This document shows positions 34,264 to 42,423 of a DNA stretch of 64,000 bases, piece after piece (the stretch's first letter is position 1; every line of letters starts with the position of its first letter). The DNA comes from JACCTU01 sp963809175 (GTDB lineage: Bacteria; Actinomycetota; Thermoleophilia; Gaiellales; Gaiellaceae), in assembly GCA_963809175.1 (NCBI GenBank), contig CAWEIK010000001.1:1054001-1118000 (forward strand). Reading direction: 5' to 3'. Under the pieces are notes generated by a model that searched no databases, was not told the DNA's origin, and was given only the letters and a program-made list of their open reading frames with translations. A program made the position numbers and the translations under genes.

Positions 34264-36453
34264 GTGACTGAGACGAACCAGGACGACGGTGACCTTCGCC
34301 TCGCCGAGCTCACCGGGCCTCTGACAAGGGCGAGCGAGAACGTGGATGCGCGCGAGGATGTCCAACTGCTGGCCGATGAGCAGGCGGCGCTGCGGCGCGT
34401 GGCCACGCTCGTCGCGAACGGAGTGGACCCGGGACCGCTGTTCGACGCGCTTGCCGGAGAGATCGAGGCACTGTGCGGAGCCGACATCTCCGCTGTGCTC
34501 AGATTCGAGGGCGACGGCACGGTCACGGTCATGGGAGCACACCGCGGTCCTCACAGCCGCGGCGCCCGCGTGCACCTCGATCCGGACTACGTCGTCGGTG
34601 CCGTGTACCGGACAGGTCAGTCCGCGAGCTTCGATCTGCAGAAATGCGACGGCGAGCCGCCGACGGTCGCGCGCGAGTCGGGCGTGCGCTCCGCACTTGC
34701 AACTCCCGTCCTCGTCGAGGGCGAGTTATGGGGAGCGATCACGATTGCATCGCTCGAAATTTCGCTCGCGGCTGGAACCGACAGGCGTCTCGCCGACTTC
34801 AGTGCGCTGTTTGCTACGGCAATCGCGAATGCACAGTCGCGTGAGGCTCTCGCCGCGCTGGCCGAGGAACAAGCGGCCCTGCGGCGCGTCGCCATGTTGG
34901 TTGCGAGCGATGTATCGGCCAACGAGATCTTCGCCGCCGTCAGCGAGGAAGTCGCTCGCCTCTTCGACTCGGCAGCAGGCGTTGGGAGATTCGAGGACGA
35001 CTCAGCGGTCGTGTATGTCGGTGTCGTGAACATCGACATCCCGGTCGGGTCACGATGGGACTTTCAGGATGGAATGATCTCAGCGGAGGTCCACCGGACT
35101 GGGCGCCCGGCGCGGGTCGAGGAACGAGACTGGCCTTCCCTTACAGGAGAACTTGGCGCGGCGGTTCGTCGGCATCGCTTCCGCTCGATGGTCGGGAGTC
35201 CCATCTTCGCCGACGGTGGGCTCTGGGGAGCAATCGTCGTGTCTTCTCAGGATCTCTTGCCGCGCGACACCGAAGAACGGCTGGAGAGATTCACTGAACT
35301 GATCGCAACCGCGATCGCCAATACCGCGATACGGCAAGCCCACGCGCAGCTCGCCGAAGAACAAGCCGCTCTGCGGCGGGTGGCAACGCTCGTTGCGCAC
35401 GACGTACCGCCCGGCGCGATCTTCGCGGCTGTGACCGAGGAAGTGGCGCAGGTCTTCTACTCGAATGCGGCCGTCTTGAGATTCGAGGACGGTGCGGCGG
35501 TCGTATTCGTCGGCGCCACAAACATCGACATCCCAATCGGGACACGCTGGGAATTCCAGGAAGGAATGGCTTCAGCGGAGGTCTATCGGACGGGACGCTC
35601 GGCCCGTATCGAGAAGAAGGACTGGGCCGCCATCGGCGGGTCAGTTGGAGAGGCGTCGCGTCGCCTCGGCACGCTGTCACATGTCGGATGCCCGATCGTC
35701 GTCGAGGATCACCTGTGGGGAGCGATGGTCGTGGGTTCTACTCATAATCTCCTGCCGCCCGACGCCGAGACGCGTCTGGAAAGGTTCACCGAGTTGATCG
35801 CCACGGCGATCTCGAACGCGACCGCCCGGACCGAGTTGATCGAGTCCCGCGCCAGAATCGTGGCCGCAGGCGACGAGGCGCGACGCACGATCGAGCGCGA
35901 CCTCCACGACGGAACCCAGCAACGGCTCGTCTCGCTCGCATTGGCGGCCAACGCAGCCGCGGCCGAGCTACCGCCGCAGAGCAGCGACGTTCGAGAGAAG
36001 TTCTCGCGCATCGCCGCCGGTCTCGGCACGGCCGTCGAGGAGCTGCAGGAGCTCTCGCGAGGCATTCACCCAGCCATACTCACTGACGCCGGTCTAGGAC
36101 CCGCGCTTGAAGCGCTCGCGCTGCGCTCGCCGATCGCCGTAGACCTGGAAGTAATGACAGGGGAGCGCTTCCCCGAGCCGGTTGAGGTTGCCGCTTACTT
36201 CGTGGCGTCGGAGTCATTGGCCAACGCCGCAAAACACTCGCAGGCCTCGCGCATCGACGTCGTGCTTAAGCTAGAGAACGAGGGACTGCTGCTGTCGGTA
36301 CGCGATGACGGCATCGGCGGCGCAGATCCGGCTCGGGGCTCCGGCCTTGTCGGCCTCCGCGATCGGGTCGAGGCACTCGGCGGCTCGCTGGAGGCCACAA
36401 GCAAGCCTGGCGACGGGACTTCGCTCGTCGCCGCGCTCCCAATCCGGCACTAA
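34264..36453 (+). CDS. Histidine kinase with three GAF domains (NarL-system type)
   Basis: The 729-residue protein has three GAF domains of about 163 residues. Each begins with an A-E/D-E-Q-A-A-L-R-R-V-A helix (near residues 36, 198 and 362), a sign of internal duplication. GAF2 and GAF3 are most alike. A HisKA_3 region follows with the phospho-acceptor in E-R-D-L-H-D-G-T-Q-Q-R near 549, then a HATPase domain (N-box S-L-A-N-A-A-K-H near 655, G-boxes D-D-G-I-G-G and G-S-G-L-V-G-L-R-D-R). No membrane segment is present, so it senses a cytoplasmic small molecule or gas. Start GTG 34264. Confidence 0.93.
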   Translation: MTETNQDDGDLRLAELTGPLTRASENVDAREDVQLLADEQAALRRVATLVANGVDPGPLFDALAGEIEALCGADISAVLRFEGDGTVTVMGAHRGPHSRGARVHLDPDYVVGAVYRTGQSASFDLQKCDGEPPTVARESGVRSALATPVLVEGELWGAITIASLEISLAAGTDRRLADFSALFATAIANAQSREALAALAEEQAALRRVAMLVASDVSANEIFAAVSEEVARLFDSAAGVGRFEDDSAVVYVGVVNIDIPVGSRWDFQDGMISAEVHRTGRPARVEERDWPSLTGELGAAVRRHRFRSMVGSPIFADGGLWGAIVVSSQDLLPRDTEERLERFTELIATAIANTAIRQAHAQLAEEQAALRRVATLVAHDVPPGAIFAAVTEEVAQVFYSNAAVLRFEDGAAVVFVGATNIDIPIGTRWEFQEGMASAEVYRTGRSARIEKKDWAAIGGSVGEASRRLGTLSHVGCPIVVEDHLWGAMVVGSTHNLLPPDAETRLERFTELIATAISNATARTELIESRARIVAAGDEARRTIERDLHDGTQQRLVSLALAANAAAAELPPQSSDVREKFSRIAAGLGTAVEELQELSRGIHPAILTDAGLGPALEALALRSPIAVDLEVMTGERFPEPVEVAAYFVASESLANAAKHSQASRIDVVLKLENEGLLLSVRDDGIGGADPARGSGLVGLRDRVEALGGSLEATSKPGDGTSLVAALPIRH

Positions 36454-36497
36454 TCACGTTTCTCCGGACTGTCGAGGCTTGTGAGCTAGGAGCTCCA

Positions 36498-36575
36498 TGA
36501 CCTCAGGTGTCCGACACACCGGGGTGAAACGGTCGTTGTTGTCAAGCTGACGCTGTAACAAGTCTGCGTCAACTC
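36498..36575 (+). repeat. Dispersed repeat, copy 4 (long form)
   Basis: The copy carries GACCTCAGGTGTCCGACACA, then GTCAAGCTGACGCTGTAACA and AGTCTGCGTCAACTC, matching copy 2 over about 75 bases. It lies inside the inferred island near its right end. The following stretch to 36715 shows no gene or other feature. Confidence 0.8.
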
Positions 36576-36715
36576 GTGCCCGGGAGGGCGGCACGCCCTG
36601 CGATGCCGGATCCGGTCGCAGCGGAGGCGGGCTCAGCCTGCGGGAGCGTTCCGGGCGGTCTGCATGGAGAGCACGCGAACCCGGAGTTGAGGCGCCAGGG
36701 CGCGACTTCTCGGCA

Positions 36716-36792
<77 letters not shown>

Positions 36793-36847
36793 GCGAGCCG
36801 GCCCAGTCTAGCGGGTCGCTCTCCGCAGGCCCGGCTACGCTGCGAGG

Positions 36848-37984
36848 GTGACCCGCGTCGACTGGTTCGCGCTCCTCTTCGTCGCTCTCGCGGCGTTTTT
36901 CGGCTACCGGAAGGGGCTGATCTCGAGCGCGCTCTCGGTGGCGGGGATCGTCGTCGGCGCGGTGATCGGCGCGCGGCTCGCGCCGCATCTGCTCGCGGAG
37001 GGTTCCCAGTCGCCGTACACGCCGCTCGTCGCGCTCGCGGGCGCAGCGGTCGGTGCCGTGCTGCTCGAGACCCTCGGGACCGTCGCCGGGAGCGTTCTGC
37101 GGCGCAAGGTCGAGGTCGGCCCCGCGCGCGCGTTCGACTCCGCAGGTGGGCTGCTCCTCGGGGCCGCCGCAGGAGTCGCAGTCGTCTGGGTGCTCGGTTC
37201 GGTCGCGCTGCAGTTCCCGGGCAGGCCGGGGCTGCGGGAGAGCGTGCAGCGCTCGGCCGTCCTGCAGCAGCTGAACACTCTCGTTCCGCCCGCGACGCTG
37301 ATGCGCGCGCTCGCGCGCGTCGACCCGTTCCCCGCGATCACCGGGCCGTCCGCTCCGGTCGCGGCGCCCGATCCTCGCGTGCTCGCCGACCAGTCGGTGC
37401 GGCAGGCCTCGCCCTCGGTCCTGAGAGTGCTCGGCACGGCGTGCGGGCTCGGCGTCTCCGGTAGCGGTTGGGTCGCCGCGCCCGAGCTCGTCGTGACCGC
37501 TGCGCACGTCGTCGCCGGTCAGAACGACACCACAGTCGAGCCGATCGGCGGCGTGCCGCGGCTGCGGGCGCAGCTCGTGTACTTCGACAGCAGGAACGAC
37601 GTCGCCGTGCTGCGCGTGCCCGGTCTCGACGCGTCGCCGCTTCCGCTCGCCAAGGCGAAGCCCGGGGCTTCCGTTGCGATCCTCGGCTTTCCGGAAAGCG
37701 GGCCGTTCACCTCGATCGCGGGACGGATCGGCAGGACGCAGCCCGTGCTCGCGCGCGACAGCTACGGGAAGAGCTCGGTCCTGCGCACGATCACGAGCCT
37801 GCGCGGGCGCGTGCGCCACGGGAACTCGGGCGGCCCGGCGGTCGACGCGGAAGGTCGCGTCCAGGCGACGATCTTCGCCGCACGTCCCGGCGGCGACGTC
37901 GGCTACGGCGTTCCGGCGGACATCGTGCGCCGTGCGCTCGCGCGCTCGGCGGGGCCGGTGTCGACCGGCGACTGCGCCGGCTAG
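36848..37984 (+). CDS. MarP-like membrane serine protease
   Basis: The 378-residue protein has four N-terminal membrane helices of the CvpA type (G-Y-R-K-G-L-I near residue 19). A periplasmic-side trypsin-like domain follows, with His in V-T-A-A-H-V-V near 220, Asp in R-N-D-V-A-V-L near 250 and Ser in H-G-N-S-G-G-P near 324. This is the layout of Mycobacterium tuberculosis MarP, needed there for acid resistance. A cysteine near 198 could form the known redox disulfide with one near the C terminus. Start GTG 36848. Confidence 0.9.
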   Translation: MTRVDWFALLFVALAAFFGYRKGLISSALSVAGIVVGAVIGARLAPHLLAEGSQSPYTPLVALAGAAVGAVLLETLGTVAGSVLRRKVEVGPARAFDSAGGLLLGAAAGVAVVWVLGSVALQFPGRPGLRESVQRSAVLQQLNTLVPPATLMRALARVDPFPAITGPSAPVAAPDPRVLADQSVRQASPSVLRVLGTACGLGVSGSGWVAAPELVVTAAHVVAGQNDTTVEPIGGVPRLRAQLVYFDSRNDVAVLRVPGLDASPLPLAKAKPGASVAILGFPESGPFTSIAGRIGRTQPVLARDSYGKSSVLRTITSLRGRVRHGNSGGPAVDAEGRVQATIFAARPGGDVGYGVPADIVRRALARSAGPVSTGDCAG

Positions 37985-39327
37985 CCGGCGACGGCGACGA
38001 GCGCGTCGACGACCGTCGGGTCGAACTGCGTTCCGGAGCAGCGCCGCAGCTCGGCCAGCGCGTCGGCTTCCGAGAGCGCCTTGCGATACGGCCGGTCCGT
38101 GGTCATCGCACTGAACGCATCGCACGCGCACACGATGCGGGCGACGAGCGGGGTCGCAGCTCCCTCGAGCCGGTCCGGGTAGCCCGCTCCGTCCCAACGC
38201 TCGTGGCACGAGCGGACGAGGTGCCCGACCTCTCCGAGGACGCCGCCGACCTTCTCGAGCATCTGCTCGCCGTGGATCGTGTGCAGCTCGACGACGGCAC
38301 GTTCGTCCGCATCGAGCGGCCCCGGCTTGTTGATGATCTCCGCGGGGATTCGGATCTTCCCGACGTCGTGGAGGAGCGCAGTGAACTCCGCGTCGCGACG
38401 GTTCTTCGGGCTCAGCTCGAGCCGGTCGCAGACCGAGAGGACGAGATCGACGACGTGGCGGCTGTGGCTCCCGGTGTACGCGTCGTCGGCCTCGACGACG
38501 TCGCCGAGGAGCAGCGCGGTCCCGCGGTAGGCGTGACCGAGCTCGACGGCGTGGTCGACCCGGCCCCGGCGCTCTCTCGCGAAGAACCCGATCAGCCCGA
38601 GCAGCGGCAGGGCCAGCAAGAAGGCGTAGGGGCGATCGGGGAAGGCCGCGTAGGCGACGAGCAGCCCCAGCGGAGCGAGCGCGAGGTCGACGAGGTACGC
38701 GAGCCCGACGGCAGGGAGATGCGGCCGGATGCTGACGCCGAGGGACGCCGCCCGAGCCGCAGAGCTGCCGAGGTCGAAGGCGAACTGTGCGGCGAGCGCC
38801 GCCGCGAAGACCGGCCAGTGGAGGCGCCAGTCGGGTGAGGGGCTGCCCGCGGCGACCAGCACGAGCGCCGGGCCGAGTGCGTGCCAGCCGTTCGAGACGA
38901 GCACGATCGCCCGCTCCAGATGCCACTGCCCGCGGAGGTTCTCGGGCATCCCGCCGAGCAGGAAGCCGGCCGCGACGAGGAGTGGTGCGAGGCTCGGCGA
39001 GACGAGGAAGAGCATCGGCACGAACACGAGCTGCGTCGGGATCGCGAACCCGATTCCGATCTCGAATCGCACTCGCGACGCGAACGCGTAGGCCACCACG
39101 AGGGCCGCGACGAGGAACGGAGACGCGTCGCGCGACGAGTCGGCGAAGAGCGCGAGCGGAACGGCGATCGCGAGGAAGCCCGCGGCCGCGATCGTCGAGA
39201 CGACGAGGTCGCGCCTGACGAGGCGCGTGGAGGCGCGCTCTCTCGACGCTTCGATCAGCTCGACGGCATCGAGGTCGGCCGCCGGTTGAGTCGCGCGCGG
39301 GGGCGTAGCTGCCGCAGTAGTCGCCAC
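37981..39327 (-). CDS. Membrane HD-GYP domain protein
   Basis: The 448-residue protein begins with about eight membrane helices (residues about 30-260). An HD-GYP phosphodiesterase domain follows: H-S-R-H near 287, L-L-H-D-V-G-K near 322, then H-x-x-x-G-E-Q-M-L and H-E-R-W-D-G-x-G-Y-P near 390. The motif is G-A-G-Y-P, close to the canonical G-x-G-Y-P. HD-GYP proteins degrade cyclic di-GMP. GTG 39327 was chosen for its fit to the membrane part, but longer in-frame starts exist. It overlaps the end of the protease gene. Confidence 0.87.
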   Translation of the reverse strand: MATTAAATPPRATQPAADLDAVELIEASRERASTRLVRRDLVVSTIAAAGFLAIAVPLALFADSSRDASPFLVAALVVAYAFASRVRFEIGIGFAIPTQLVFVPMLFLVSPSLAPLLVAAGFLLGGMPENLRGQWHLERAIVLVSNGWHALGPALVLVAAGSPSPDWRLHWPVFAAALAAQFAFDLGSSAARAASLGVSIRPHLPAVGLAYLVDLALAPLGLLVAYAAFPDRPYAFLLALPLLGLIGFFARERRGRVDHAVELGHAYRGTALLLGDVVEADDAYTGSHSRHVVDLVLSVCDRLELSPKNRRDAEFTALLHDVGKIRIPAEIINKPGPLDADERAVVELHTIHGEQMLEKVGGVLGEVGHLVRSCHERWDGAGYPDRLEGAATPLVARIVCACDAFSAMTTDRPYRKALSEADALAELRRCSGTQFDPTVVDALVAVAG

Positions 39328-39363
39328 CTGAGCTAGATCGGATCCGGCCCGAAACCCGAGGTT

Positions 39364-39377
39364 CCCTCGATCGAGGG
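39364..39377. promoter_or_regulatory. Perfect 14-bp palindrome in a divergent promoter region
   Basis: CCCTCGATCGAGGG is a perfect palindrome, flanked by weaker symmetric CCCGA and TTCGGG. It lies between the HD-GYP gene (minus) and the secreted-protein gene (plus), so it could be a shared operator. The binding protein is unknown. Confidence 0.4.
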
Positions 39378-39476
39378 ATTCGGGCGCCCACACGTGCCCA
39401 TACCCCGAAAAGGTGAGGCGGTCGCACCCCGATTGACGAGAGTTCGACATGTTCTGCGGTCTAACGAGGAGCGGGG

Positions 39477-40085
39477 ATGAAGGGCTTGCGGCTTGTCGGT
39501 CTGGTTGCGGTGTTGGCGCTCGGCGCCGGCGCGGCATCTGTGGACGGTGCTCGTGCAGGTGTGCTGTCCTGCATGGACGACCCCGAGCGGGTGTTCGCCC
39601 CGTGGGGCGACAACTCGCAGTACACGCTCGCCCCGAACGGCTCGTTCGAAAGCGGCTCCATGGGCTGGTCGCTCTCCGGCGCCCGAGTCATCCCGCAGAG
39701 CAACACGCTCCGGCGCGGCTCGTACTCGCTCTCCCTGCCGAACGGCAGCTCCGCGACGTCGCCGGCCGCCTGCGTCAAGCTCGCCGACCCGGCATCGCGG
39801 TTCTTCGTCCGCAGCACGGGGGCGAGCGACGGTCGGCTCAAGGTCGAGGTGACCTACAAGACGCTGCTCGGGCTGTTCACGTTCAACTCGACGCTCGGCT
39901 ACGTCGAGGCCAACGGCACCTGGCAGCCCAGCCCGAAGTACGGGCACGTGCTCATGAACGTCCTCGGGACGCTCGGGCTCAATCGCAACCTCTCGGCTCA
40001 GCTGCGCTTCCGCTTCACGCCGACCGGCCGCGGCGCCTCGTTCGAGATCGACGATCTCTACGTCGATCCGCTGCTCACGATCTAA
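39477..40085 (+). CDS. Secreted protein of a Thermoleophilia-associated family
   Basis: The 202-residue protein has a signal peptide (residues 1-27). A Cys-x-Asp-x-Pro start of the mature part follows, then F-A-P-W-G-D-N, L-A-P-N-G-S-F-E-S-G-S, G-W-S-L-S-G-A, and S-L-S-L-P-N-G-S-S-A-T-S-P-A. I know this series from many hypothetical secreted proteins of Thermoleophilia. The Phe-Glu-x-Gly-x-x-Gly-Trp element suggests a jelly-roll carbohydrate-binding-like fold. No activity is known. Confidence 0.75.
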   Translation: MKGLRLVGLVAVLALGAGAASVDGARAGVLSCMDDPERVFAPWGDNSQYTLAPNGSFESGSMGWSLSGARVIPQSNTLRRGSYSLSLPNGSSATSPAACVKLADPASRFFVRSTGASDGRLKVEVTYKTLLGLFTFNSTLGYVEANGTWQPSPKYGHVLMNVLGTLGLNRNLSAQLRFRFTPTGRGASFEIDDLYVDPLLTI

Positions 40086-41895
40086 GGAAGTCGAGCACCC
40101 CGAGCGGCTGTCGGAACGGCGCGACGACGTAGATCCCCGCGGCGAGCTCCTTCGACCGTGCGACGAGCTCGTGCGCGAGCTTCGCGCCGACGTCCGGCGC
40201 GTTCGGGCCCGCGTCGAGCAGCGCCTGCTGCACGTGGTCGGGCACGACGATCCCCGGCACCTCGTTGTGCAGCCGCTGCGCGAGCTGGTGTGAGCGGAGC
40301 GGCCAGATCCCGACCAGCAGCGGGATCGGCGACGGTCCGCCGAAGCGCTCGAAGAACGCCTCGAGATAGGAGAGGTCGAAGAGGATCTGCGTCATCGCGA
40401 ACTTCGCGCCGGCCTCGAGCTTCTGCTCGAAGCGCTGCAGCTCGAGCTCGAGGTCGTCGGCGGTCGGGTTCACGGCGACCCCGGTGAAGAAGTGCGTCGG
40501 CGCGTCGATCGCGCGGCCGTGGAAGTCCTCGCCGCGGTTCAGCCGCTCGATGATCTGCACGAGCCCGATCGCCTCGACGTGGTAGACGCCGCCGGCGCCG
40601 GGATAGTCGCCTTCCTCCGGCGGGTCGCCGGTGACCGCGAGGATGTTGCGGACGCCTTCGGCGTGGGCGCCGAGGAGGAGCGACTCCAGCCCCGAGATCG
40701 TCGTGTCGCGCGGAGTCTGGTGCGGGATCGTCTCGAGCCCGACCGTCCGCTCGATCGCGACCGCGCTCATGATCCCGCTCATCCGCGCGCGGGCGCGCGG
40801 GTTGTCGTTGATGTCGACGAACTGGGCGGCACCCGTGTCCTTCAGCGCCTGCGCGACCTCGAGCATCCCGGCGTTCGAGCCGCCGAGCGGCGGGTCGAGC
40901 TGCACCGAGACGACCCATTCGCCCTCGCGGAGCATCCGGGCGAGCGTGGTCTCCGCCGGCGCTTCCTCGACGGCGATCGCCGTCTCGCGCTCGCGGAAGA
41001 CGAGCGGCGCTCGCGGCTCGCGGGCCTCGTCGACCGAGCGGCGGATCGCCGCGATCTCGGCCGGCGTCGTGCCGCAGCAGCCGCCGATGATCTTCGCGCC
41101 GAGCCGCCGCGCGTGCGCGGCGAACTCGGCGAAGTACTCCGGGGAGGCGTGCGGGTAGATGACGCGGCCGCCGGCCATGCTCGCGAGGCCGATGTTCGGC
41201 AGCGCGGCGAGCGGGATGCCGTCGCCGCCCATCTGCTCGATCGCGCGGAGCGCCGCCTGGAGGCCGGCGCCGTGGTTCGCGCCGAGCGCGCTGACCCCGA
41301 GCTCGCGCAGCTTGTCGGCAGCGTCGCGCGCGGTCACGCCGGCGAGGGTCTCCGCGTCGTTCTCGAAGGTGAGCAGCGCGACGATCGGCAGGCTCGACAC
41401 CGAGCGAACGGCCTCGACCGCGACGACGAGCTCGTCGAGATCGAAGAACGTCTCGAGCATGAACAGGTCGGCGCCGCGCCCCTCCAGGATCGACGCCTGC
41501 TCGGAGAAAAGCCCGGAGCGCTCCTTGGGCTGCGAGTCGTCGACGTCGCCGAGCGGGCCGATCGAGCCGCCGATGAAGACGTTGCTCCCCGTCACCTCGC
41601 GGGCCTCGCGGGCGAGGCGGACGCCCGCCGAGACGATCTGCTCGAACTCGTCCTCGAGGTAGTGGCCGGCCAGCTTTCGGCGGTTGGCGCCGAACGTGTT
41701 CGTCTCGATCAGCTCGGCCCCCGCCCGGATGAAGCCGACGTGGAGCGAGACGACGGCGTCCGGGGCGCGGAGGTTCGCCTCCTCGGGGGTTCGGAGGCGG
41801 GGAACGGCGCTCGTGACGAGCGCGCCCATGCCGCCGTCGCCGACGATCGGCGGACCGCTCTCGAGGCGCTCGACGAATCGGTTGGGTGCGTCCAC
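40075..41895 (-). CDS. Homocysteine S-methyltransferase / methylenetetrahydrofolate reductase fusion
   Basis: The 606-residue protein joins two enzymes of methionine synthesis. Residues about 5-290 are a homocysteine methyltransferase with the zinc-binding G-G-C-C-G-T-T-P near 273. At the first zinc position the usual G-x-N-C reads G-A-N-H near 208. Residues about 310-600 are a MetF-type reductase (V-Q-L-D-P-P near 333, D-A-P-T-H-F-F, A-K-F-A-M-T-Q-I). The same fusion (YitJ type) occurs in Bacillus. Start GTG 41895. A SAM-I riboswitch lies directly upstream, so it should be repressed when SAM is plentiful. Confidence 0.93.
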   Translation of the reverse strand: MDAPNRFVERLESGPPIVGDGGMGALVTSAVPRLRTPEEANLRAPDAVVSLHVGFIRAGAELIETNTFGANRRKLAGHYLEDEFEQIVSAGVRLAREAREVTGSNVFIGGSIGPLGDVDDSQPKERSGLFSEQASILEGRGADLFMLETFFDLDELVVAVEAVRSVSSLPIVALLTFENDAETLAGVTARDAADKLRELGVSALGANHGAGLQAALRAIEQMGGDGIPLAALPNIGLASMAGGRVIYPHASPEYFAEFAAHARRLGAKIIGGCCGTTPAEIAAIRRSVDEAREPRAPLVFRERETAIAVEEAPAETTLARMLREGEWVVSVQLDPPLGGSNAGMLEVAQALKDTGAAQFVDINDNPRARARMSGIMSAVAIERTVGLETIPHQTPRDTTISGLESLLLGAHAEGVRNILAVTGDPPEEGDYPGAGGVYHVEAIGLVQIIERLNRGEDFHGRAIDAPTHFFTGVAVNPTADDLELELQRFEQKLEAGAKFAMTQILFDLSYLEAFFERFGGPSPIPLLVGIWPLRSHQLAQRLHNEVPGIVVPDHVQQALLDAGPNAPDVGAKLAHELVARSKELAAGIYVVAPFRQPLGVLDFLRS

Positions 41896-41907
41896 TCGGG
41901 TCTCCCT

Positions 41908-42016
41908 TCGCTCGACATCCTCCCGGGCCTCTCGACCCGGCCGGGCTTGGCACCTTGCTCTTGGGCAGGTTGCCGAGGCGTCTCAGGGCCGGTTCCCTCA
42001 GCCTCTCTCGATGCGG
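41908..42016 (-). promoter_or_regulatory. SAM-I (S-box) riboswitch
   Basis: The minus strand shows the SAM-I consensus in order: GAGAGGCTGAGGGA, CCGGCCCTGAGACG, CTCGGCAACC, then AAGGTGCCAA and a closing GGATGTCGA that pairs with the 5' GCATC. It ends about 12 bases before the start of the methyltransferase/MTHFR gene. SAM binding should lower expression of that gene. A TGGTTC and TACACT pair 17 bases apart upstream (near 42049-42077) may be its promoter. Confidence 0.93.
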
Positions 42017-42084
42017 AGCGGGAGTGGTGCGCCCGGCTCCGGGGGTCGAGTGTAGCGCCGCCGGCGGCGGTGAACCACACAAGG

Positions 42085-42253
42085 TCAACCCCGGAAGGGT
42101 GATGGATCAACTGGCAACACCCCGGCAATACTCCGGAAGCAATGGAGAGGCGCCCCCGATGCGGCGGGGGGTGCTCCCAATCAGAGCCGGTGGCCCCGTT
42201 GCGGCGGGGGCTCCGGAAAGATCGAAAGGCGGGCCGGGCGGCGGCCCGCCTTT
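42085..42253 (+). ncRNA. Candidate structured RNA A with terminator
   Basis: Behind the divergent SAM riboswitch a gene-free plus-strand stretch has two similar GC hairpins built on TGCGGCGGGGG (near 42172 and 42209). Short CCGGAAGC-type loops are also present, and the stretch ends in the 42225-42253 terminator. I could not match it to TPP, FMN, cobalamin, glycine, c-di-GMP or SRP RNAs. It may instead belong to a read-through region. Confidence 0.3.
42225..42253 (+). terminator. Bidirectional terminator
   Basis: AAAGGCGGGCC and GGCCCGCCTTT form an 11-bp stem around GGGCGGC. The A and T ends let it work on both strands. Confidence 0.75.
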
Positions 42254-42296
42254 CGCGTTCTCACCCAGAAGTTCGCCCAGCGCGGGGGATCCAAGT

Positions 42297-42423
42297 AGCT
42301 CTAAAGGGTGAGGCCCGGCCTGCCGATATGCGCCCAGGAGTCTTCTGGTCGGGGCTGACGGCAATCACCCTGTGGCTTGGAGCTTCCGGAGGCGGCGCGG
42401 AGACGCGCCGCTTTCGCATTTTC
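42297..42423 (+). ncRNA. Candidate structured RNA B with terminator
   Basis: Nested stems AGCTC/GAGCT (42297-42301, 42380-42384) and AGGGTGA/TCACCCT (42305-42311, 42365-42371) enclose a GC-rich inner helix. A terminator follows at 42392. The stretch carries no credible protein gene. The family is not recognised. The complementary strand would fold equally well, so the strand is inferred from the terminator's T-run. Confidence 0.35.
42392..42423 (+). terminator. Rho-independent terminator
   Basis: GCGGCGCG and CGCGCCGC form an 8-bp stem around GAGA, followed by TTTCGCATTTT on the plus strand. It abuts the end of the minus-strand SDR gene, which it may also terminate. Confidence 0.65.

Larger units (their letters stand above)
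30683..36715. mobile_element. Inferred genomic island between tRNA-Asp direct repeats
   Basis: The island is bounded by two 49-bp perfect direct repeats 6,082 bp apart, one being the 3' end of tRNA-Asp (36719-36792). The tRNA 3' end faces the island, as expected for integration at this site. Cargo: truncated doxX, two alpha/beta hydrolases, a lone receiver, a NarL-type regulator and a GAF histidine kinase. No integrase or excisionase gene is visible, so the element would be immobile or mobilised by another. A duplication without an element remains possible. Confidence 0.55.

Noticed and set aside
42165..42224. CRISPR-like repeats from the two TGCGGCGGGGG hairpins
   Set aside because: There are only two units with different lengths and no regular spacers or cas genes. 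A structured RNA fits better.
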